A stretch of 64,000 bases of DNA from Phocaeicola abscessus CCUG 55929 (GCF_000312445.1 NZ_HE997182.1:718841-782840); one strand, 5' to 3'; shown: positions 36,268-46,239, counted from the stretch's first letter. Notes: generated from the sequence alone by a model not told the origin. Program-made: numbers and translations.

Positions 36268-37323
36268 TTACAGGTCTTTATCGATTTTCACGATCGCTCC
36301 CGTCTGCGAATTGAAGACGACCTGCGTATTCACTTTGCTTTTGAACAGATCGCCCACCAGTACTTCGGTCGTGCCGAACTGCGTGACGGGGAGTTCTCCG
36401 TCGAAGTACGTTTTTTCAACGCTGTTTACCTTTACCCTCGCCTTGCCCGGAATGTTATAAATGATGCCTTCCACTTTCTTTTTCTTTTCGGCGGTCTTCG
36501 GATCGGGGACAGGAATCGGATCGACGCTGTTGATCGAAAGGTATACGGGCGAACCGGCTAAGTTACCGGGAGGCAATATTCCTAACCGATGGGAGAAGCG
36601 GAAGGCTATCTGGTCGACAGTTTTATCTTCCGGAGTGATGTAGAAGTGCAGCGTGTGGTCTTCTTCGACGGTAATTCCGGTGAACATCTGCGTCAGGGCT
36701 TGTTCCTGTTCTTCAATCTTCTCGAGCATCAGTTTCAATGCCGCTCCGTCCTTGGGCATGTATTCCGATTGGCCGCGTACCAAGCTGTTCTTGCTTTCGC
36801 GAAGACTGTAAATTTCTTTGGCTACCAAGTCGGCCGTCTTAGCCGTCGAGGTGGCATTGAGTATTTCTTCCGTCAGGTATTTGTTTGGATTAAGTTTTTC
36901 GGTCGATGGGTGTGTTTCCGGCGTCGTCTTCTCCCTGTCGGTCGACACAGTGGTATTGATGGCCATGATGAGGCCGTCTTTTGTCAGTTGAACGTTCGAT
37001 GCTACTTCTTTCTCTTTCAGCTTCACCTGATAGGCGTTATTCGGGTCCGGCACACCCGCCGACTTTACCTTTACTTCCTTGATTTCCCAGTGAGTTTCGG
37101 GCACGGCCGAGATATGGTTCAATCGGAGGTATCGGTTGGCATATTGGCAGAGGTCGCCCGGCGTATAGATTATTTTTGTCGCGATCACTTCGATGTCGAT
37201 GACGGTCTTGGGCAAATAGTAAACGACGCCTTCGCTCAAACTGCCGGGAGTATAGGTGCTGAAGTTCTGGGCATGGCTGTTCAGGGCGAGTAATAGACCT
37301 ATGGCGAATAGTGTTTTTTTCAT
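36268..37323 (-). CDS. DUF4831-family exported protein
   Basis: The 351-residue product has a signal peptide (ends LNSHAQ, about residue 19) and resembles DUF4831 proteins of Bacteroidales: SEGVVYYLPKTVIDIEV, YLRLNHISAV and AFRFSHRLGIL. A helical segment with EEQEQALTQMFTGI occurs in the centre. The function is unknown; probably periplasmic or outer-membrane. It stands alone with its own promoter, convergent to thrC. Confidence 0.82.
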   Translation of the reverse strand: MKKTLFAIGLLLALNSHAQNFSTYTPGSLSEGVVYYLPKTVIDIEVIATKIIYTPGDLCQYANRYLRLNHISAVPETHWEIKEVKVKSAGVPDPNNAYQVKLKEKEVASNVQLTKDGLIMAINTTVSTDREKTTPETHPSTEKLNPNKYLTEEILNATSTAKTADLVAKEIYSLRESKNSLVRGQSEYMPKDGAALKLMLEKIEEQEQALTQMFTGITVEEDHTLHFYITPEDKTVDQIAFRFSHRLGILPPGNLAGSPVYLSINSVDPIPVPDPKTAEKKKKVEGIIYNIPGKARVKVNSVEKTYFDGELPVTQFGTTEVLVGDLFKSKVNTQVVFNSQTGAIVKIDKDL

Positions 37324-37351
37324 TTTTCTTTTTAATTATGTATTGATGGCA

Positions 37352-37359
37352 CAAAATTA
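37352..37359 (-). promoter_or_regulatory. -7 box for the DUF4831 gene
   Basis: TAATTTTG on the minus strand, 29 bases before the ATG at 37323. Confidence 0.6.
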
Positions 37360-37374
37360 ATGATTCTTTCTCGT

Positions 37375-38895
37375 TTAGGGAGCGGTTCCTGTCAATTTCT
37401 TCCACGCTTGCGGCAGTGAACGAATCATGTCGCTTGCCGTCATACCGATCTCTCCTGCTTTTTCCGCAGCCAGGTCTCCGGCCAGTCCGTGTACGTAAAC
37501 GCCTATACGGCAAGTCTCCTCGGAGGTATATCCCTGCACTGCCAGAGCCAGCAGAATGCCGGTCAGTACGTCTCCACTGCCGGCCGTAGCCATTCCCGGA
37601 TTTCCCGTAGGGTTGAAGAAGAAGTTCCCTTCCGGCGTAACGATCGCGGTGTAATGTCCTTTCACGATGAGATAGCATTGGAGCGAAGCGGCCAGTTCTT
37701 TCGCTTTGTTCAACCGTTCGAACGAGTCGGTGCATTTGCCGATCAGGCGGTCGAGTTCGCCTAAGTGGGGAGTGAGGATAGAGCGTTTAGGCAACATCGT
37801 CAGCCAGTTGCGATGGTCGCTTACGATGTTCAGCGCGTCGGCGTCTAGGATCATGGGACGGGTCGTCTTTTGCAGTTGTTCTTTCAGGGCGAGTGCTGTA
37901 TCCTCTTCTTGTCCGATGCCAGGTCCGATAGCGATCGCTCGGAAGTTGTCCGATTCTTCGGGGACGGCGAAGTACCGTTCGTGGATGTCGGTATGTACGA
38001 TGGCTTCGGGGACGGTCATTTGCAACAGATCGTTGTTGTGGATGGGAACGTGAACGGTCAGCCGGCCGATGCCCGACCTCAAGCAAGCTTGGGCCGACAG
38101 GATCGAGGCTCCGGCCATGCCGTATTTCCCAGCGATGAGCAGGCCGTGTCCGAACATTCCTTTGTGCGCGAACCGTTTTCGCGGCTTCAGCATCTGTCTG
38201 ATGTCCGCTTCCTCCGTGATATGATAAGGGGTCGTCGTTCGGTCGATATAGCTTCTATGCAAACCGATGTCCAAAAGTTCCAATTCGCCTACGATCTCTT
38301 CGTTCTCAGGAAAAAGAAAAGCCAGTTTGGGCAACTGGACGCTCAGCGTGACTGTGGCGCGGATGATATTCGGACGGACGTTGCAGGTGTTGTCTTCTCC
38401 CATCAGACCGGAAGGAATATCGATGGAGACAACCGGAGCGACAGTGGTATTAATATATCTGATAACCGCCGCGAACCCGCCGTTCAACGGACGGTTCAAT
38501 CCGCTGCCGAATAATCCGTCGACTACCAAATCGGTCGATGTAAGGACCGGAGGCGAAAATTGCGTAGTGATTTCGGAGAAATACACCTCACCACATTCTT
38601 TCAACCGATCGAGATTGATTTGACATTCCTCGCTCAGTCGGCCGGAGATATTGAACAGGAATACTTCTACGCCGTAACCTTTCTGAGAGAGCATCCGGGC
38701 GACGACTAACGCATCCCCGCCGTTATTGCCCGGTCCGGCAAAGACTTTTATCGCATAAGAAGTATCCCAACGCCGTGCGATAGCTCGGGTCAGTGCTTCG
38801 CCCGCCCGTTCCATCAGATCGATCGAAGTGATGGGTTCACGGTCGATGGTGTATCGATCTAATTCTTTGAGTTGGATACAACTTAAAATTTTCAT
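37375..38895 (-). CDS. nnr: Bifunctional NAD(P)H-hydrate epimerase / ADP-dependent dehydratase
   Basis: The enzyme repairs hydrated NAD(P)H. The 506-residue product starts MKILSCIQLKELDRYT, has the YjeF_N epimerase domain (FAGPGNNGGDALVVARML near 55, VDGLFGSGLNRPL) and the C-terminal ribokinase-like dehydratase (IAIGPGIGQEEDTA, VKGHYTAIV, NPGMATAGSGDVLTGI). The longer ORF start at 38949 overlaps the promoter region and is rejected. Confidence 0.95.
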   Translation of the reverse strand: MKILSCIQLKELDRYTIDREPITSIDLMERAGEALTRAIARRWDTSYAIKVFAGPGNNGGDALVVARMLSQKGYGVEVFLFNISGRLSEECQINLDRLKECGEVYFSEITTQFSPPVLTSTDLVVDGLFGSGLNRPLNGGFAAVIRYINTTVAPVVSIDIPSGLMGEDNTCNVRPNIIRATVTLSVQLPKLAFLFPENEEIVGELELLDIGLHRSYIDRTTTPYHITEEADIRQMLKPRKRFAHKGMFGHGLLIAGKYGMAGASILSAQACLRSGIGRLTVHVPIHNNDLLQMTVPEAIVHTDIHERYFAVPEESDNFRAIAIGPGIGQEEDTALALKEQLQKTTRPMILDADALNIVSDHRNWLTMLPKRSILTPHLGELDRLIGKCTDSFERLNKAKELAASLQCYLIVKGHYTAIVTPEGNFFFNPTGNPGMATAGSGDVLTGILLALAVQGYTSEETCRIGVYVHGLAGDLAAEKAGEIGMTASDMIRSLPQAWKKLTGTAP

Positions 38896-38935
38896 GGGCC
38901 TCCTCATTCTGTAGCGTAACGCCGTTTTACCTGAG

Positions 38936-38943
38936 CAAAGATA
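38936..38943 (-). promoter_or_regulatory. -7 box of nnr promoter
   Basis: TATCTTTG on the minus strand, 41 bases before the chosen ATG. Confidence 0.6.
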
Positions 38944-38996
38944 GCACATTTATAAAAGAAGTGAGAAAGAAAACTGCTATATTGACGGAAAAATGC

Positions 38997-39004
38997 TACT
39001 TTTG
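38997..39004 (+). promoter_or_regulatory. -7 box of the hpt-adk-obg operon
   Basis: TACTTTTG, 24 bases before the hpt ATG; six tightly spaced genes follow. Confidence 0.6.
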
Positions 39005-39027
39005 CAACAATTACAATTTATGGTGGT

Positions 39028-39570
39028 ATGGAGACCATGCAAATTAAAGATAAGTGCTTTGCACCGTTCATTAAAGAGGAACGAATTCTGCGGGAAGTGA
39101 AACGTGTAGCAGAAGAGATCAGTCAGGATTTGGTAGCGAAGAATCCGATTTTTTTAAGCGTGCTCAACGGCTCTTTTATTTTCGCGTCCGATTTGATGCG
39201 CAACCTGACCATTCCTGCCGAGATCTCTTTTGTGAAATACGCCTCCTATTCGGGAACCTCGTCGACGGGTAAAATGAAAGAACTCATCGGGTTGAATACC
39301 GATATTGCCGGACGGACGGTCGTCGTGATCGAAGATATTATCGATACGGGATTGACCATGAAATACTTGTTGGAGGATTTGCAAACGAGAAACCCGAAAG
39401 AGATAAAGATTTGTACTTTGTTATTGAAACCGGAAAAGTTGGAAGTCGATTTGAATATCAGTTACGTGGCCATGCGCATTCCGAACGATTTTATTATAGG
39501 GTACGGCTTGGATTACGAGGAACTGGGCAGAAACTGCCGGGATATTTATGCAGTGGTAAATGAACGTTAA
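39028..39570 (+). CDS. hpt: Hypoxanthine phosphoribosyltransferase
   Basis: It salvages hypoxanthine and guanine using PRPP. The 180-residue product has FLSVLNGSFIFASDL near residue 40, the PRPP loop VVVIEDIIDTGLTMKYLL near 91 and FIIGYGLDYEELGRN near the C-terminus. It leads an operon with adk eleven bases downstream, joining purine salvage with nucleotide phosphorylation. Confidence 0.95.
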   Translation: METMQIKDKCFAPFIKEERILREVKRVAEEISQDLVAKNPIFLSVLNGSFIFASDLMRNLTIPAEISFVKYASYSGTSSTGKMKELIGLNTDIAGRTVVVIEDIIDTGLTMKYLLEDLQTRNPKEIKICTLLLKPEKLEVDLNISYVAMRIPNDFIIGYGLDYEELGRNCRDIYAVVNER

Positions 39571-39581
39571 AGATAAATAAT

Positions 39582-40157
39582 ATGCTGAACATTGTCATTT
39601 TTGGTGCTCCGGGTTCAGGAAAAGGAACGCAGAGCGAGTATATCGTTAGGAAATACGGTCTCCACCATGTTTCGACCGGAGACGTATTGCGTGCGGAGCT
39701 GAAGGACGGAACGGAGTTGGGAAAAATCGCCAAAGGATACATGGACGAGGGTAAACTCCTTCCAGACGATCTGATCGTACACATGCTGGCTTCCAAATTA
39801 GATGGCTTGAAAGACAGTAAAGGCGTGATCTTCGACGGTTTCCCTCGAACGATAGCGCAGGCGGATGCGTTGAAAAAAATGTTGACTACGCGCGGGCAGG
39901 ATGTGTCCGTCATGTTGAATCTGGAAGTTCCGGAAGACGAGTTAATGACTCGCCTGATTAAGCGCGGGAGGGAGACGGGGCGTACCGACGACAACGAAGA
40001 AACGATCAAAAACCGTCTGACGGTCTATCATTCGCAGACCACTCCGGTTATCGATTGGTACAAGAGAGAGGGAAAGCATCGGCATATCGACGGTATCGGA
40101 ACGAAGGAAAGGATCTTTCGTGATATTTGCGAAGTCGTCGATGCAGTGAACGACTAA
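39582..40157 (+). CDS. adk: Adenylate kinase
   Basis: It interconverts ATP, ADP and AMP. The 191-residue product has the P-loop [22 protein letters not shown], the AMP-binding [13 protein letters not shown], and the short lid ([20 protein letters not shown]), so it is the short form without a zinc lid. Between hpt and obg in one transcription unit. Confidence 0.97.
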   Translation: MLNIVIFGAPGSGKGTQSEYIVRKYGLHHVSTGDVLRAELKDGTELGKIAKGYMDEGKLLPDDLIVHMLASKLDGLKDSKGVIFDGFPRTIAQADALKKMLTTRGQDVSVMLNLEVPEDELMTRLIKRGRETGRTDDNEETIKNRLTVYHSQTTPVIDWYKREGKHRHIDGIGTKERIFRDICEVVDAVND

Positions 40158-40167
40158 TGACAGCGTG

Positions 40168-41319
40168 ATGGCCGAATCGAATTTCGTAGACTACGTGAAG
40201 ATTTACTGCCGCTCGGGAAAGGGCGGGCGAGGCTCCATGCATCTGCATCGGGCGAAGTATGTGCCGAAGGGAGGACCCGACGGAGGCGACGGAGGCAGGG
40301 GAGGACATGTAATTCTGCGCGGAAATCGCAATTATTGGACCTTGCTCCATCTGAAATACGAACGTCACGCCTTTGCTGCTCACGGAGGAGACGGATCGCG
40401 CAACAGAAGTTTCGGAAAGGACGGAGCGGACAAAGTGATCGAAGTGCCGTGCGGGACCGTCGTGTATAATGCGGAGACCGGCGAATATCTCTGTGATATT
40501 ACGAGAGATGCACAGGAGTTCGTCTTGCTCAAAGGCGGTCGCGGCGGATTGGGAAACTGGCATTTCCGTACGGCGACCAATCAAGCCCCCCGATACGCTC
40601 AACCCGGGGAGCCGATGCAAGAGCTGACGGTGATACTCGAACTGAAACTCTTGGCGGATGTCGGGTTGGTCGGATTCCCCAATGCGGGGAAATCGACCTT
40701 GCTCTCGTCTGTGACCTCTGCTCGTCCGAAGATAGCCAATTATCCATTTACCACGATGGAACCGAATTTGGGGATCGTCCCCTATCACGACGGGCGTTCG
40801 TTCGTGATGGCCGATATCCCCGGTATCATCGAAGGGGCGAGCGAAGGGAAGGGGTTAGGCTTGCGTTTCCTTCGACACATTGAACGCAACTCGCTCTTGC
40901 TCTTTATGATTCCTTCCGACACGGGAGATATCAGAGGAGAATACGAGATTCTGGTGAACGAATTGACCGCCTTTAATCCCGAGATGCTCGATAAGCAGAG
41001 GATTTTGGCTGTCACCAAGTGCGATCTGATCGACGACGAACTGATCCGGCTGTTGGAACCGACGCTTCCCGAAGAGATTCCCCACGTGTTTATCTCGGCA
41101 GTGACCGGCAAAGGATTGGCCGAATTGAAAGATCTGCTTTGGACGGAGTTGAATAAGGAGAGCAACCTGCTAAAGGAGACCGGAGTGTTGATACACCGCG
41201 CCAAAAACAGAAATCTCCTCCCTGAAGAATTGAAAGAGATGGGGCAGGATGACGACTTGAAGGCCGACCTCGACGACATTGACTACGAATACGAAGACCA
41301 GGAGGAGCCGAAACCATGA
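40168..41319 (+). CDS. obg: GTPase Obg (CgtA)
   Basis: Obg binds the 50S subunit and acts in ribosome maturation and stress. The 383-residue product has the Gly-rich Obg domain ([18 protein letters not shown]), the G1 loop GFPNAGKS near residue 168, [22 protein letters not shown] and ISAVTGKGL. The tail after the G domain is acidic ([18 protein letters not shown]). ATG at 40168 is preferred to a GTG one codon earlier. The next gene overlaps by four bases. Confidence 0.97.
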   Translation: MAESNFVDYVKIYCRSGKGGRGSMHLHRAKYVPKGGPDGGDGGRGGHVILRGNRNYWTLLHLKYERHAFAAHGGDGSRNRSFGKDGADKVIEVPCGTVVYNAETGEYLCDITRDAQEFVLLKGGRGGLGNWHFRTATNQAPRYAQPGEPMQELTVILELKLLADVGLVGFPNAGKSTLLSSVTSARPKIANYPFTTMEPNLGIVPYHDGRSFVMADIPGIIEGASEGKGLGLRFLRHIERNSLLLFMIPSDTGDIRGEYEILVNELTAFNPEMLDKQRILAVTKCDLIDDELIRLLEPTLPEEIPHVFISAVTGKGLAELKDLLWTELNKESNLLKETGVLIHRAKNRNLLPEELKEMGQDDDLKADLDDIDYEYEDQEEPKP

Positions 41320-41981
41320 GGATCAAGATCGACTTATCGGACGAATTCGAACAAAAATGCCCCGAATTTCGCGGGAAGGCCGTCTATGCCCACGTGAAAA
41401 ACAGTGCTTATAGCAAAGGACTGTGGGAAGAAATCGAGGAACTGACTACGGTGTATCGGACGAGATATACGCCGGATACCGTAAAAGAAATTGCCCCGAT
41501 CCGTGCCACTCGCGAAGCATACCGTCAGTGCGGGAAGGACCCCAGCCGTTACCGGCCTTCCAACGAGGCGCTGTGTCGGCGAATCGTGCGCGGATTGCCG
41601 CTGTATCAGATCGACACGTTGGTCGATCTGATCAATGTGATCTCTCTCCGTTACGGTTATTCCATCGGAGGTTTTGATGCAGATAAATTCCGTGGCGATA
41701 CGTTGACCTTGGGCATCGGCAAAGCCGGTGAACCCTATGAAGGGATCGGCAGAGGGATGCTGAATATCGAATGTCTGCCTGTTTATCGCGACGCTTCGGG
41801 TGGAGTAGGGACGCCTACGAGTGATCATGAACGTACCAAAATGGATCTGAATACGACCCATTTCTTAGCCCTCATCAACGGGTACGACGGCGCCGTCGGG
41901 CTTCAGCAAGCCGCCGATGATATGATTCGCCTGTTGAAGAGGTATGCTGCCGCGAAAGAGATCGAACAAGTCGATTTCTGA
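41316..41981 (+). CDS. Stand-alone B3/B4 tRNA-binding domain protein
   Basis: The 221-residue protein matches the B3/B4 domain of phenylalanyl-tRNA synthetase beta subunits ([50 protein letters not shown]). Stand-alone versions are thought to edit or bind mischarged tRNA or act on free amino acids; no function is proven for this group. It overlaps obg (ATGA) and is probably translated with it. Confidence 0.88.
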   Translation: MRIKIDLSDEFEQKCPEFRGKAVYAHVKNSAYSKGLWEEIEELTTVYRTRYTPDTVKEIAPIRATREAYRQCGKDPSRYRPSNEALCRRIVRGLPLYQIDTLVDLINVISLRYGYSIGGFDADKFRGDTLTLGIGKAGEPYEGIGRGMLNIECLPVYRDASGGVGTPTSDHERTKMDLNTTHFLALINGYDGAVGLQQAADDMIRLLKRYAAAKEIEQVDF

Positions 41982-42016
41982 AAACAACGATGACGTAATC
42001 CTTAAGAGAAAACAAA

Positions 42017-42220
42017 ATGGTGAAGAACGAAGAGATACGGCACGCGATGGTGGACGGTATCGTGTTCAAGGGAAGCAGAAGTCTCTCCGAACCGCAGCGG
42101 AACAAGATGAGAACGAAGGCAAAGAAGAAAACTTATATCACGGGATTGCACGGCTCAGCCGCAGCCAAGAAGAAGGCGGAAATACGGAAACGGCGGGAGA
42201 ATCGGCATAAAAACAGCTGA
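42017..42220 (+). CDS. Small basic protein of unknown function
   Basis: A 67-codon ORF (MVKNEEIRHAMVDGIVFKG, then KAKKKTYITGLHGSAAAKKK and RKRRENRHKNS) is strongly basic, with nearly one residue in three Lys or Arg. It fits snugly between the B3/B4 gene and apbE in the same direction, which supports its being real. The composition suggests nucleic-acid or ribosome binding. I recognise no family. Confidence 0.6.
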   Translation: MVKNEEIRHAMVDGIVFKGSRSLSEPQRNKMRTKAKKKTYITGLHGSAAAKKKAEIRKRRENRHKNS

Positions 42221-42249
42221 AACCGAAGCCCTTGCCATAGACGGATACG

Positions 42250-43071
42250 ATGAATACGACGAATTCTTACATCGATTATTACGAATCCTCCCTCCTGTTT
42301 CACGGACTCTTGACGAACATCATGTGGACGAGGCTGGAAGCTCTGTTGTTGGGAAAAAGCAAGGAAGCCTCCGCGACGTGTTGGAATGCTATCGTCGACG
42401 AATGTGTCCGCTTGTCGCGCATCTATGACAAGTTTGATCAGGTCAGTGAGTTGTACGCCGTCAATCACCGTGCAGCGGAGGCGCCTTATCCGGTTGGAGA
42501 CGAGCTTTGGTCGATTCTCACCGCATGCAGAGAACATCATCGACTGACCGAAGGTTATTTCGACGTCGCTCTCGGTAAATTCAAAGCGATCTCGTTCGAC
42601 GAGGAGCATCGAACCGTCTCTTTTAAAACCGATCAGGTGGAGATCGATTTGGGCGCTTACGGCAAAGGTTACGCCCTCGAGCGGATTCGGCAGCTCTTGA
42701 TAGCGCATGGGTTTACCTCCGCACTGATCAATTTCGGCAACAGTTCCGTACTCGGCCTGGGGACCCATCCTTACGGTCATTGTTGGGCGGTAGGCATAGA
42801 AAATCCGTATGATGTCCGACAACGGTTGGACGTTGTCGAGCTCCGAGACCGCGCGATGTCTACCTCAGGCAATATGCCTGCTCACCCCAAGCACATCATC
42901 GATCCTCATACGCAGGTATATAACGAAGAGCACCGCTTGGTATCGGTAAAGGCTTTCAGTGCCGTCGATACGGAAGTGCTTTCGACCGTATTGATGGTTT
43001 TGCCCGAAGACCGCCTCGATCGCGTATTATCCCGTTATGTGATCGACGGATACAAAATTTACGATCTGTGA
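42250..43071 (+). CDS. apbE: ApbE-family FAD:protein FMN transferase
   Basis: ApbE proteins attach FMN to Thr in flavoproteins such as NqrB/NqrC and RnfG. The 273-residue product has IDLGAYGKGYALERI near 137, LINFGNSSVLGLG near 162, WAVGIENP, and MSTSGN...HIIDPHT with the metal-binding residues. No signal peptide or lipobox is visible, so it would act in the cytosol unless the start is misplaced. It ends the hpt operon. Confidence 0.88.
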   Translation: MNTTNSYIDYYESSLLFHGLLTNIMWTRLEALLLGKSKEASATCWNAIVDECVRLSRIYDKFDQVSELYAVNHRAAEAPYPVGDELWSILTACREHHRLTEGYFDVALGKFKAISFDEEHRTVSFKTDQVEIDLGAYGKGYALERIRQLLIAHGFTSALINFGNSSVLGLGTHPYGHCWAVGIENPYDVRQRLDVVELRDRAMSTSGNMPAHPKHIIDPHTQVYNEEHRLVSVKAFSAVDTEVLSTVLMVLPEDRLDRVLSRYVIDGYKIYDL

Positions 43072-43116
43072 CCTCCGTTCTCTTCACCAGGGGCTGACGG
43101 GTGACGCGACAACGCA

Positions 43117-43152
43117 GGAGGATGCGCCCGTCGACACATCCTCCCTTATTTT
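43117..43152. terminator. Intrinsic terminator between apbE and the convergent dehydrogenase gene
   Basis: GGAGGATG pairs with CATCCTCC around a 12-base loop; a T-rich tail follows in the plus direction. Confidence 0.75.
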
Positions 43153-43195
43153 TAAAGCGCTATATCAAACGATTCGTTACAAAACGAGAAATTCC

Positions 43196-44206
43196 TCATT
43201 CGTTCAACGTCTTCAATACCCGTTCCGCATCCATCTTACCTTTCTCCAATACGGCTTCCATCGAAACGGGAAGTCCGTTCAACATTTTGCTTTGATGAGA
43301 TGCTTCGATGAACGTGAAGATTTCGATTGTTTCTTCCGGATCAATGGGAATGACTTTCGTCTGGAAGAACTCCAGAATCTGATCCAGCAGTACTTGGTAA
43401 CCGACATATCCTCCGGCCGGCACGATTTTATCTTCGAGGAAGACGTTGCCGCCATAATCTTTCTTGCCTGCACGGATGCCACGGAAAGTACCGATTCTTC
43501 CGTCCGCCCAGATTCCCGTAGTGACGGTGTAATCTTTCGTCGTAGTGCGAGTTACTTGAGTGCAGCCTCTTCCCATAGCCGTATAGAGGATTTCGATGCC
43601 GTGTATGCCATACCATGTGAAATCGGTATGACTTTGTTCGTACGCGTCGGGCGAGTAGCAGTCGGCGCCTAAGACTTTGCCGTATTTCCCGTTTCGGATT
43701 TCCTGGTTCTGAGGAGAATATCTCAAGGAGGAAGAGGAGAAGAGCGGTATCTGATATTTTTTTGCCAGCTTGAAGATGGCGATGGTTTCTGCCAAATTGG
43801 CGGCGACGGGCTTGTCGATAAAGGTCGGTTTCCCGGCTTTAAAGACTTCGAGGGCCTGTTCCAAATGGCAGTTGCCGTCGTTCGTTTCTAATAGAACACC
43901 ATCCACGTTTTTGAGTAGCTCGGCGATGGAGGAGGTAATTTTGACACCGTATTTCTTGGCTTCTTCTACGTATGCGGGGATACGTTTATAGCTGCTCTCG
44001 ATGGTTTTCGATCCGTAGGGATAAGCGGCTACGATTTGGAAATTTTTATATTGCTCGGGCGCATGCTCGTCATTCAAGAGTTTGATGAATGCGGGAGCGT
44101 GAGACGTATCGAGTCCGATAATTCCCAGTTTTATCACTTTTTGGGAGAAAGCCCAGCTTGAAACGAACAGTGCGATAAGGGCGATCAGAAATGTTTTAAT
44201 CTTCAT
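43196..44206 (-). CDS. Exported Gfo/Idh/MocA-family oxidoreductase
   Basis: The 336-residue product has a signal peptide (MKIKTFLIALIALFVSSWAFS), then an NAD(P)-binding fold (KLGIIGLDTSHAPAF) and the family's conserved segment as PTFIDKPVAAN, with DKP instead of EKP. The C-terminal half is the usual beta-sheet substrate domain. Third gene of the nagA-nagB unit (18 bases after nagB), so it may act on amino sugars. Being exported without cytosolic NAD supply, it may hold a tightly bound cofactor (inference). Confidence 0.85.
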   Translation of the reverse strand: MKIKTFLIALIALFVSSWAFSQKVIKLGIIGLDTSHAPAFIKLLNDEHAPEQYKNFQIVAAYPYGSKTIESSYKRIPAYVEEAKKYGVKITSSIAELLKNVDGVLLETNDGNCHLEQALEVFKAGKPTFIDKPVAANLAETIAIFKLAKKYQIPLFSSSSLRYSPQNQEIRNGKYGKVLGADCYSPDAYEQSHTDFTWYGIHGIEILYTAMGRGCTQVTRTTTKDYTVTTGIWADGRIGTFRGIRAGKKDYGGNVFLEDKIVPAGGYVGYQVLLDQILEFFQTKVIPIDPEETIEIFTFIEASHQSKMLNGLPVSMEAVLEKGKMDAERVLKTLNE

Positions 44207-44224
44207 AATATGCGAATTTTATAA

Positions 44225-44992
44225 TTATTGTTTCAGATGTAATAGTGCAGCACTCTCGCGGTCGATGTAGAGGAAGGCATGTTCTTTCGTGCGCAATACG
44301 GAGGCGGGACAGGTTTCGGAGATTTCGCCTTGGAGCGTTCGGTATACGGCTTCCGCTTTCGTTTTGTAAGGCACGATGCAGAACATGTATTGCCCTTGCA
44401 TGAGCGCGGGGATGGTCAGGGTGAGTGCCTGCGTGGGCACATCCTCGATCTTGGCGAAGCATTTGTCGTCGACTTGCTGTTTCCGACAGATGTGATCCAA
44501 GGTGACTGCCTTGATATCCTCCTGGTCATTGAAATGAGCCACATGAGGGTCGTTAAAAGCGATATGTCCGTTTTCGCCGATACCCAGGCAAACGATGTGC
44601 GGAGGATATTTCTTCAGCAGTTCGGCATAGCGTTTGCATTCCTCGTCTATCGGTTTATTTCCGTCCAGATAATATACGTTTTTGAAGGGCACCACACCGA
44701 AGATGGCTTTTTTCAAAAAATTGCCGAAGCGTTGCGGAGCATCTTCTTTCAGGTCGATATATTCGTCCATGTGAAAGGTATTGATGCGTTTCCATTCTAT
44801 CTCTTTGTGCTCGATCAGTGCTTTGAGAAACTCGGATTGCGACGGTGCCGCCGCGAAGATCATGTTGATGGTCTCGTGCTTTTTCAATAACATTCCAATT
44901 CGGTTTGCCACGTCGTTGGCAGCCTCGATGGCCATTTCTTTTGTCGTGTCGAATGCTTTGACTACCAATTTGTCCTTCTTAAATGTCATCAT
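44225..44992 (-). CDS. nagB: Glucosamine-6-phosphate deaminase
   Basis: NagB converts GlcN-6-P to fructose-6-P and ammonia. The 255-residue product has NMIFAAAPSQSEFL, NTFHMDEYIDL and GIGENGHIAFNDPHVAHF with the catalytic Asp/His/Glu residues. The start lies inside the nagA 3' end (14-base overlap), indicating translational coupling. Adjacent ATGs at 44992 and 44989 are both possible. Confidence 0.94.
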   Translation of the reverse strand: MMTFKKDKLVVKAFDTTKEMAIEAANDVANRIGMLLKKHETINMIFAAAPSQSEFLKALIEHKEIEWKRINTFHMDEYIDLKEDAPQRFGNFLKKAIFGVVPFKNVYYLDGNKPIDEECKRYAELLKKYPPHIVCLGIGENGHIAFNDPHVAHFNDQEDIKAVTLDHICRKQQVDDKCFAKIEDVPTQALTLTIPALMQGQYMFCIVPYKTKAEAVYRTLQGEISETCPASVLRTKEHAFLYIDRESAALLHLKQ

Positions 44993-46187
44993 CTTTCTTT
45001 TTTTTATGGTATATAACTTTTCCCTTCACTACGGTTGTTTGTATCGTGATATTCGTGTCGAAAACGATGATATCGGCATCCTTTCCTACTTCTATGGTAC
45101 CTTTCGTACGATCGACGCCGAGTATCCTCGCCGGGTTCTCCGTCATCATCCGAACGGCTTCGACTATCGGCAACCCTGCCATGTCGACCATCGTACGTAC
45201 TAAGCGGTCGGCCGTGGCCACGCTTCCGGCAAAGGCGGAACGATCGGGCAGCTTGGCCACGCCATCTTCGACAATCACCTTTTGTCCGTTATTCAAACTG
45301 CCTAAATGGTATTCTCCGTCGGGCATGCCTGCCGCACGCATGGAATCGGTACACAAGGCGATTAAACGGTGAGGTTTGAACTTACATACGAACTGGAGCA
45401 GCGCTTGAGGGAGATGAATACCGTCGGCGATAATTTCGACGCTCATGTCATCGATCATGTAAGCCGCTTCGAGCGCGCCGGCATAGCGATAAGCCTGACG
45501 GCGAGTTACCGTAGACATGCAGGAATACAGATGAGTGACATGGGTGTATCCGTGTTTGCGAGCTGCTACCACTTCTTCGTAAAGGGCGTCGGTGTGTCCT
45601 ATCGAAGCCAGGATTCCTTCGGATTTCAATACGTCGCCTAACTCCAATGCCCCGGGCAATTCTGGAGCGACGCTCCAACGGATAAGGTGGTGATGGCTTT
45701 TTTTTAGAATCTCGTTGTATTCCTCCGGCTTCGGATTTCTTAAGTATTTCGGATCTTGAGCGCCGCGTTGTTGGTATGAAAAGTAGGGACCTTCGAGGTG
45801 GATGCCTAAGAGGTCGGCACCTTCGGTATTAATCGCTTTGGCTTGTTCGTAAACGGCAAACGTCTTTATCAGTTCTTCGGTCGTACTTGTTAAAGTTGTC
45901 GGGACCAGGCTTGTTGTTCCGTATTCGGCATGTTTCTTCGCGATGCCCAAGTAGGCCTCGACCGTGTTGTCCATGAAGTCGTAACCTCCTGCGCCGTGCG
46001 TGTGCATATCGATGAAGCCCGGAGATACGTAGTGGTTGTTTGCTTCAATGACGATATCCGTCTCCGTCCGTCCCTCGTACCGTCCTTCTCCGATTTCCGA
46101 GATGATTCCGTTCTCCGAAACAATATAGCCCTTCTCTACGATTTGGCCGGGGAGGATAAGCTTACCGTTTTCTATTATTGTTTTCAT
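44979..46187 (-). CDS. nagA: N-acetylglucosamine-6-phosphate deacetylase
   Basis: NagA removes acetate from GlcNAc-6-P, feeding NagB. The 402-residue amidohydrolase has GFIDMHTHGAGGYDFMD near 58, HLEGPYFSYQQRGAQ near 130, SIGHTDA and THLYSCMS with metal-binding residues, and ends PTKGTIEVGKDADIIVFD-like (RTKGTIEVGKDAD). It is the first gene of the nagA-nagB-dehydrogenase unit and has its own promoter. Confidence 0.94.
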   Translation of the reverse strand: MKTIIENGKLILPGQIVEKGYIVSENGIISEIGEGRYEGRTETDIVIEANNHYVSPGFIDMHTHGAGGYDFMDNTVEAYLGIAKKHAEYGTTSLVPTTLTSTTEELIKTFAVYEQAKAINTEGADLLGIHLEGPYFSYQQRGAQDPKYLRNPKPEEYNEILKKSHHHLIRWSVAPELPGALELGDVLKSEGILASIGHTDALYEEVVAARKHGYTHVTHLYSCMSTVTRRQAYRYAGALEAAYMIDDMSVEIIADGIHLPQALLQFVCKFKPHRLIALCTDSMRAAGMPDGEYHLGSLNNGQKVIVEDGVAKLPDRSAFAGSVATADRLVRTMVDMAGLPIVEAVRMMTENPARILGVDRTKGTIEVGKDADIIVFDTNITIQTTVVKGKVIYHKKKKDDDI

Positions 46188-46231
46188 CTGGATTATAAGA
46201 TTAATTTACTATTCCGTACCGATTTGTAGTG

Positions 46232-46239
46232 CAAATCTA
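46232..46239 (-). promoter_or_regulatory. -7 box of nagA promoter
   Basis: TAGATTTG on the minus strand, 45 bases before the nagA ATG. No copy of the 16-bp dyad found elsewhere in the locus is present here. Confidence 0.55.
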
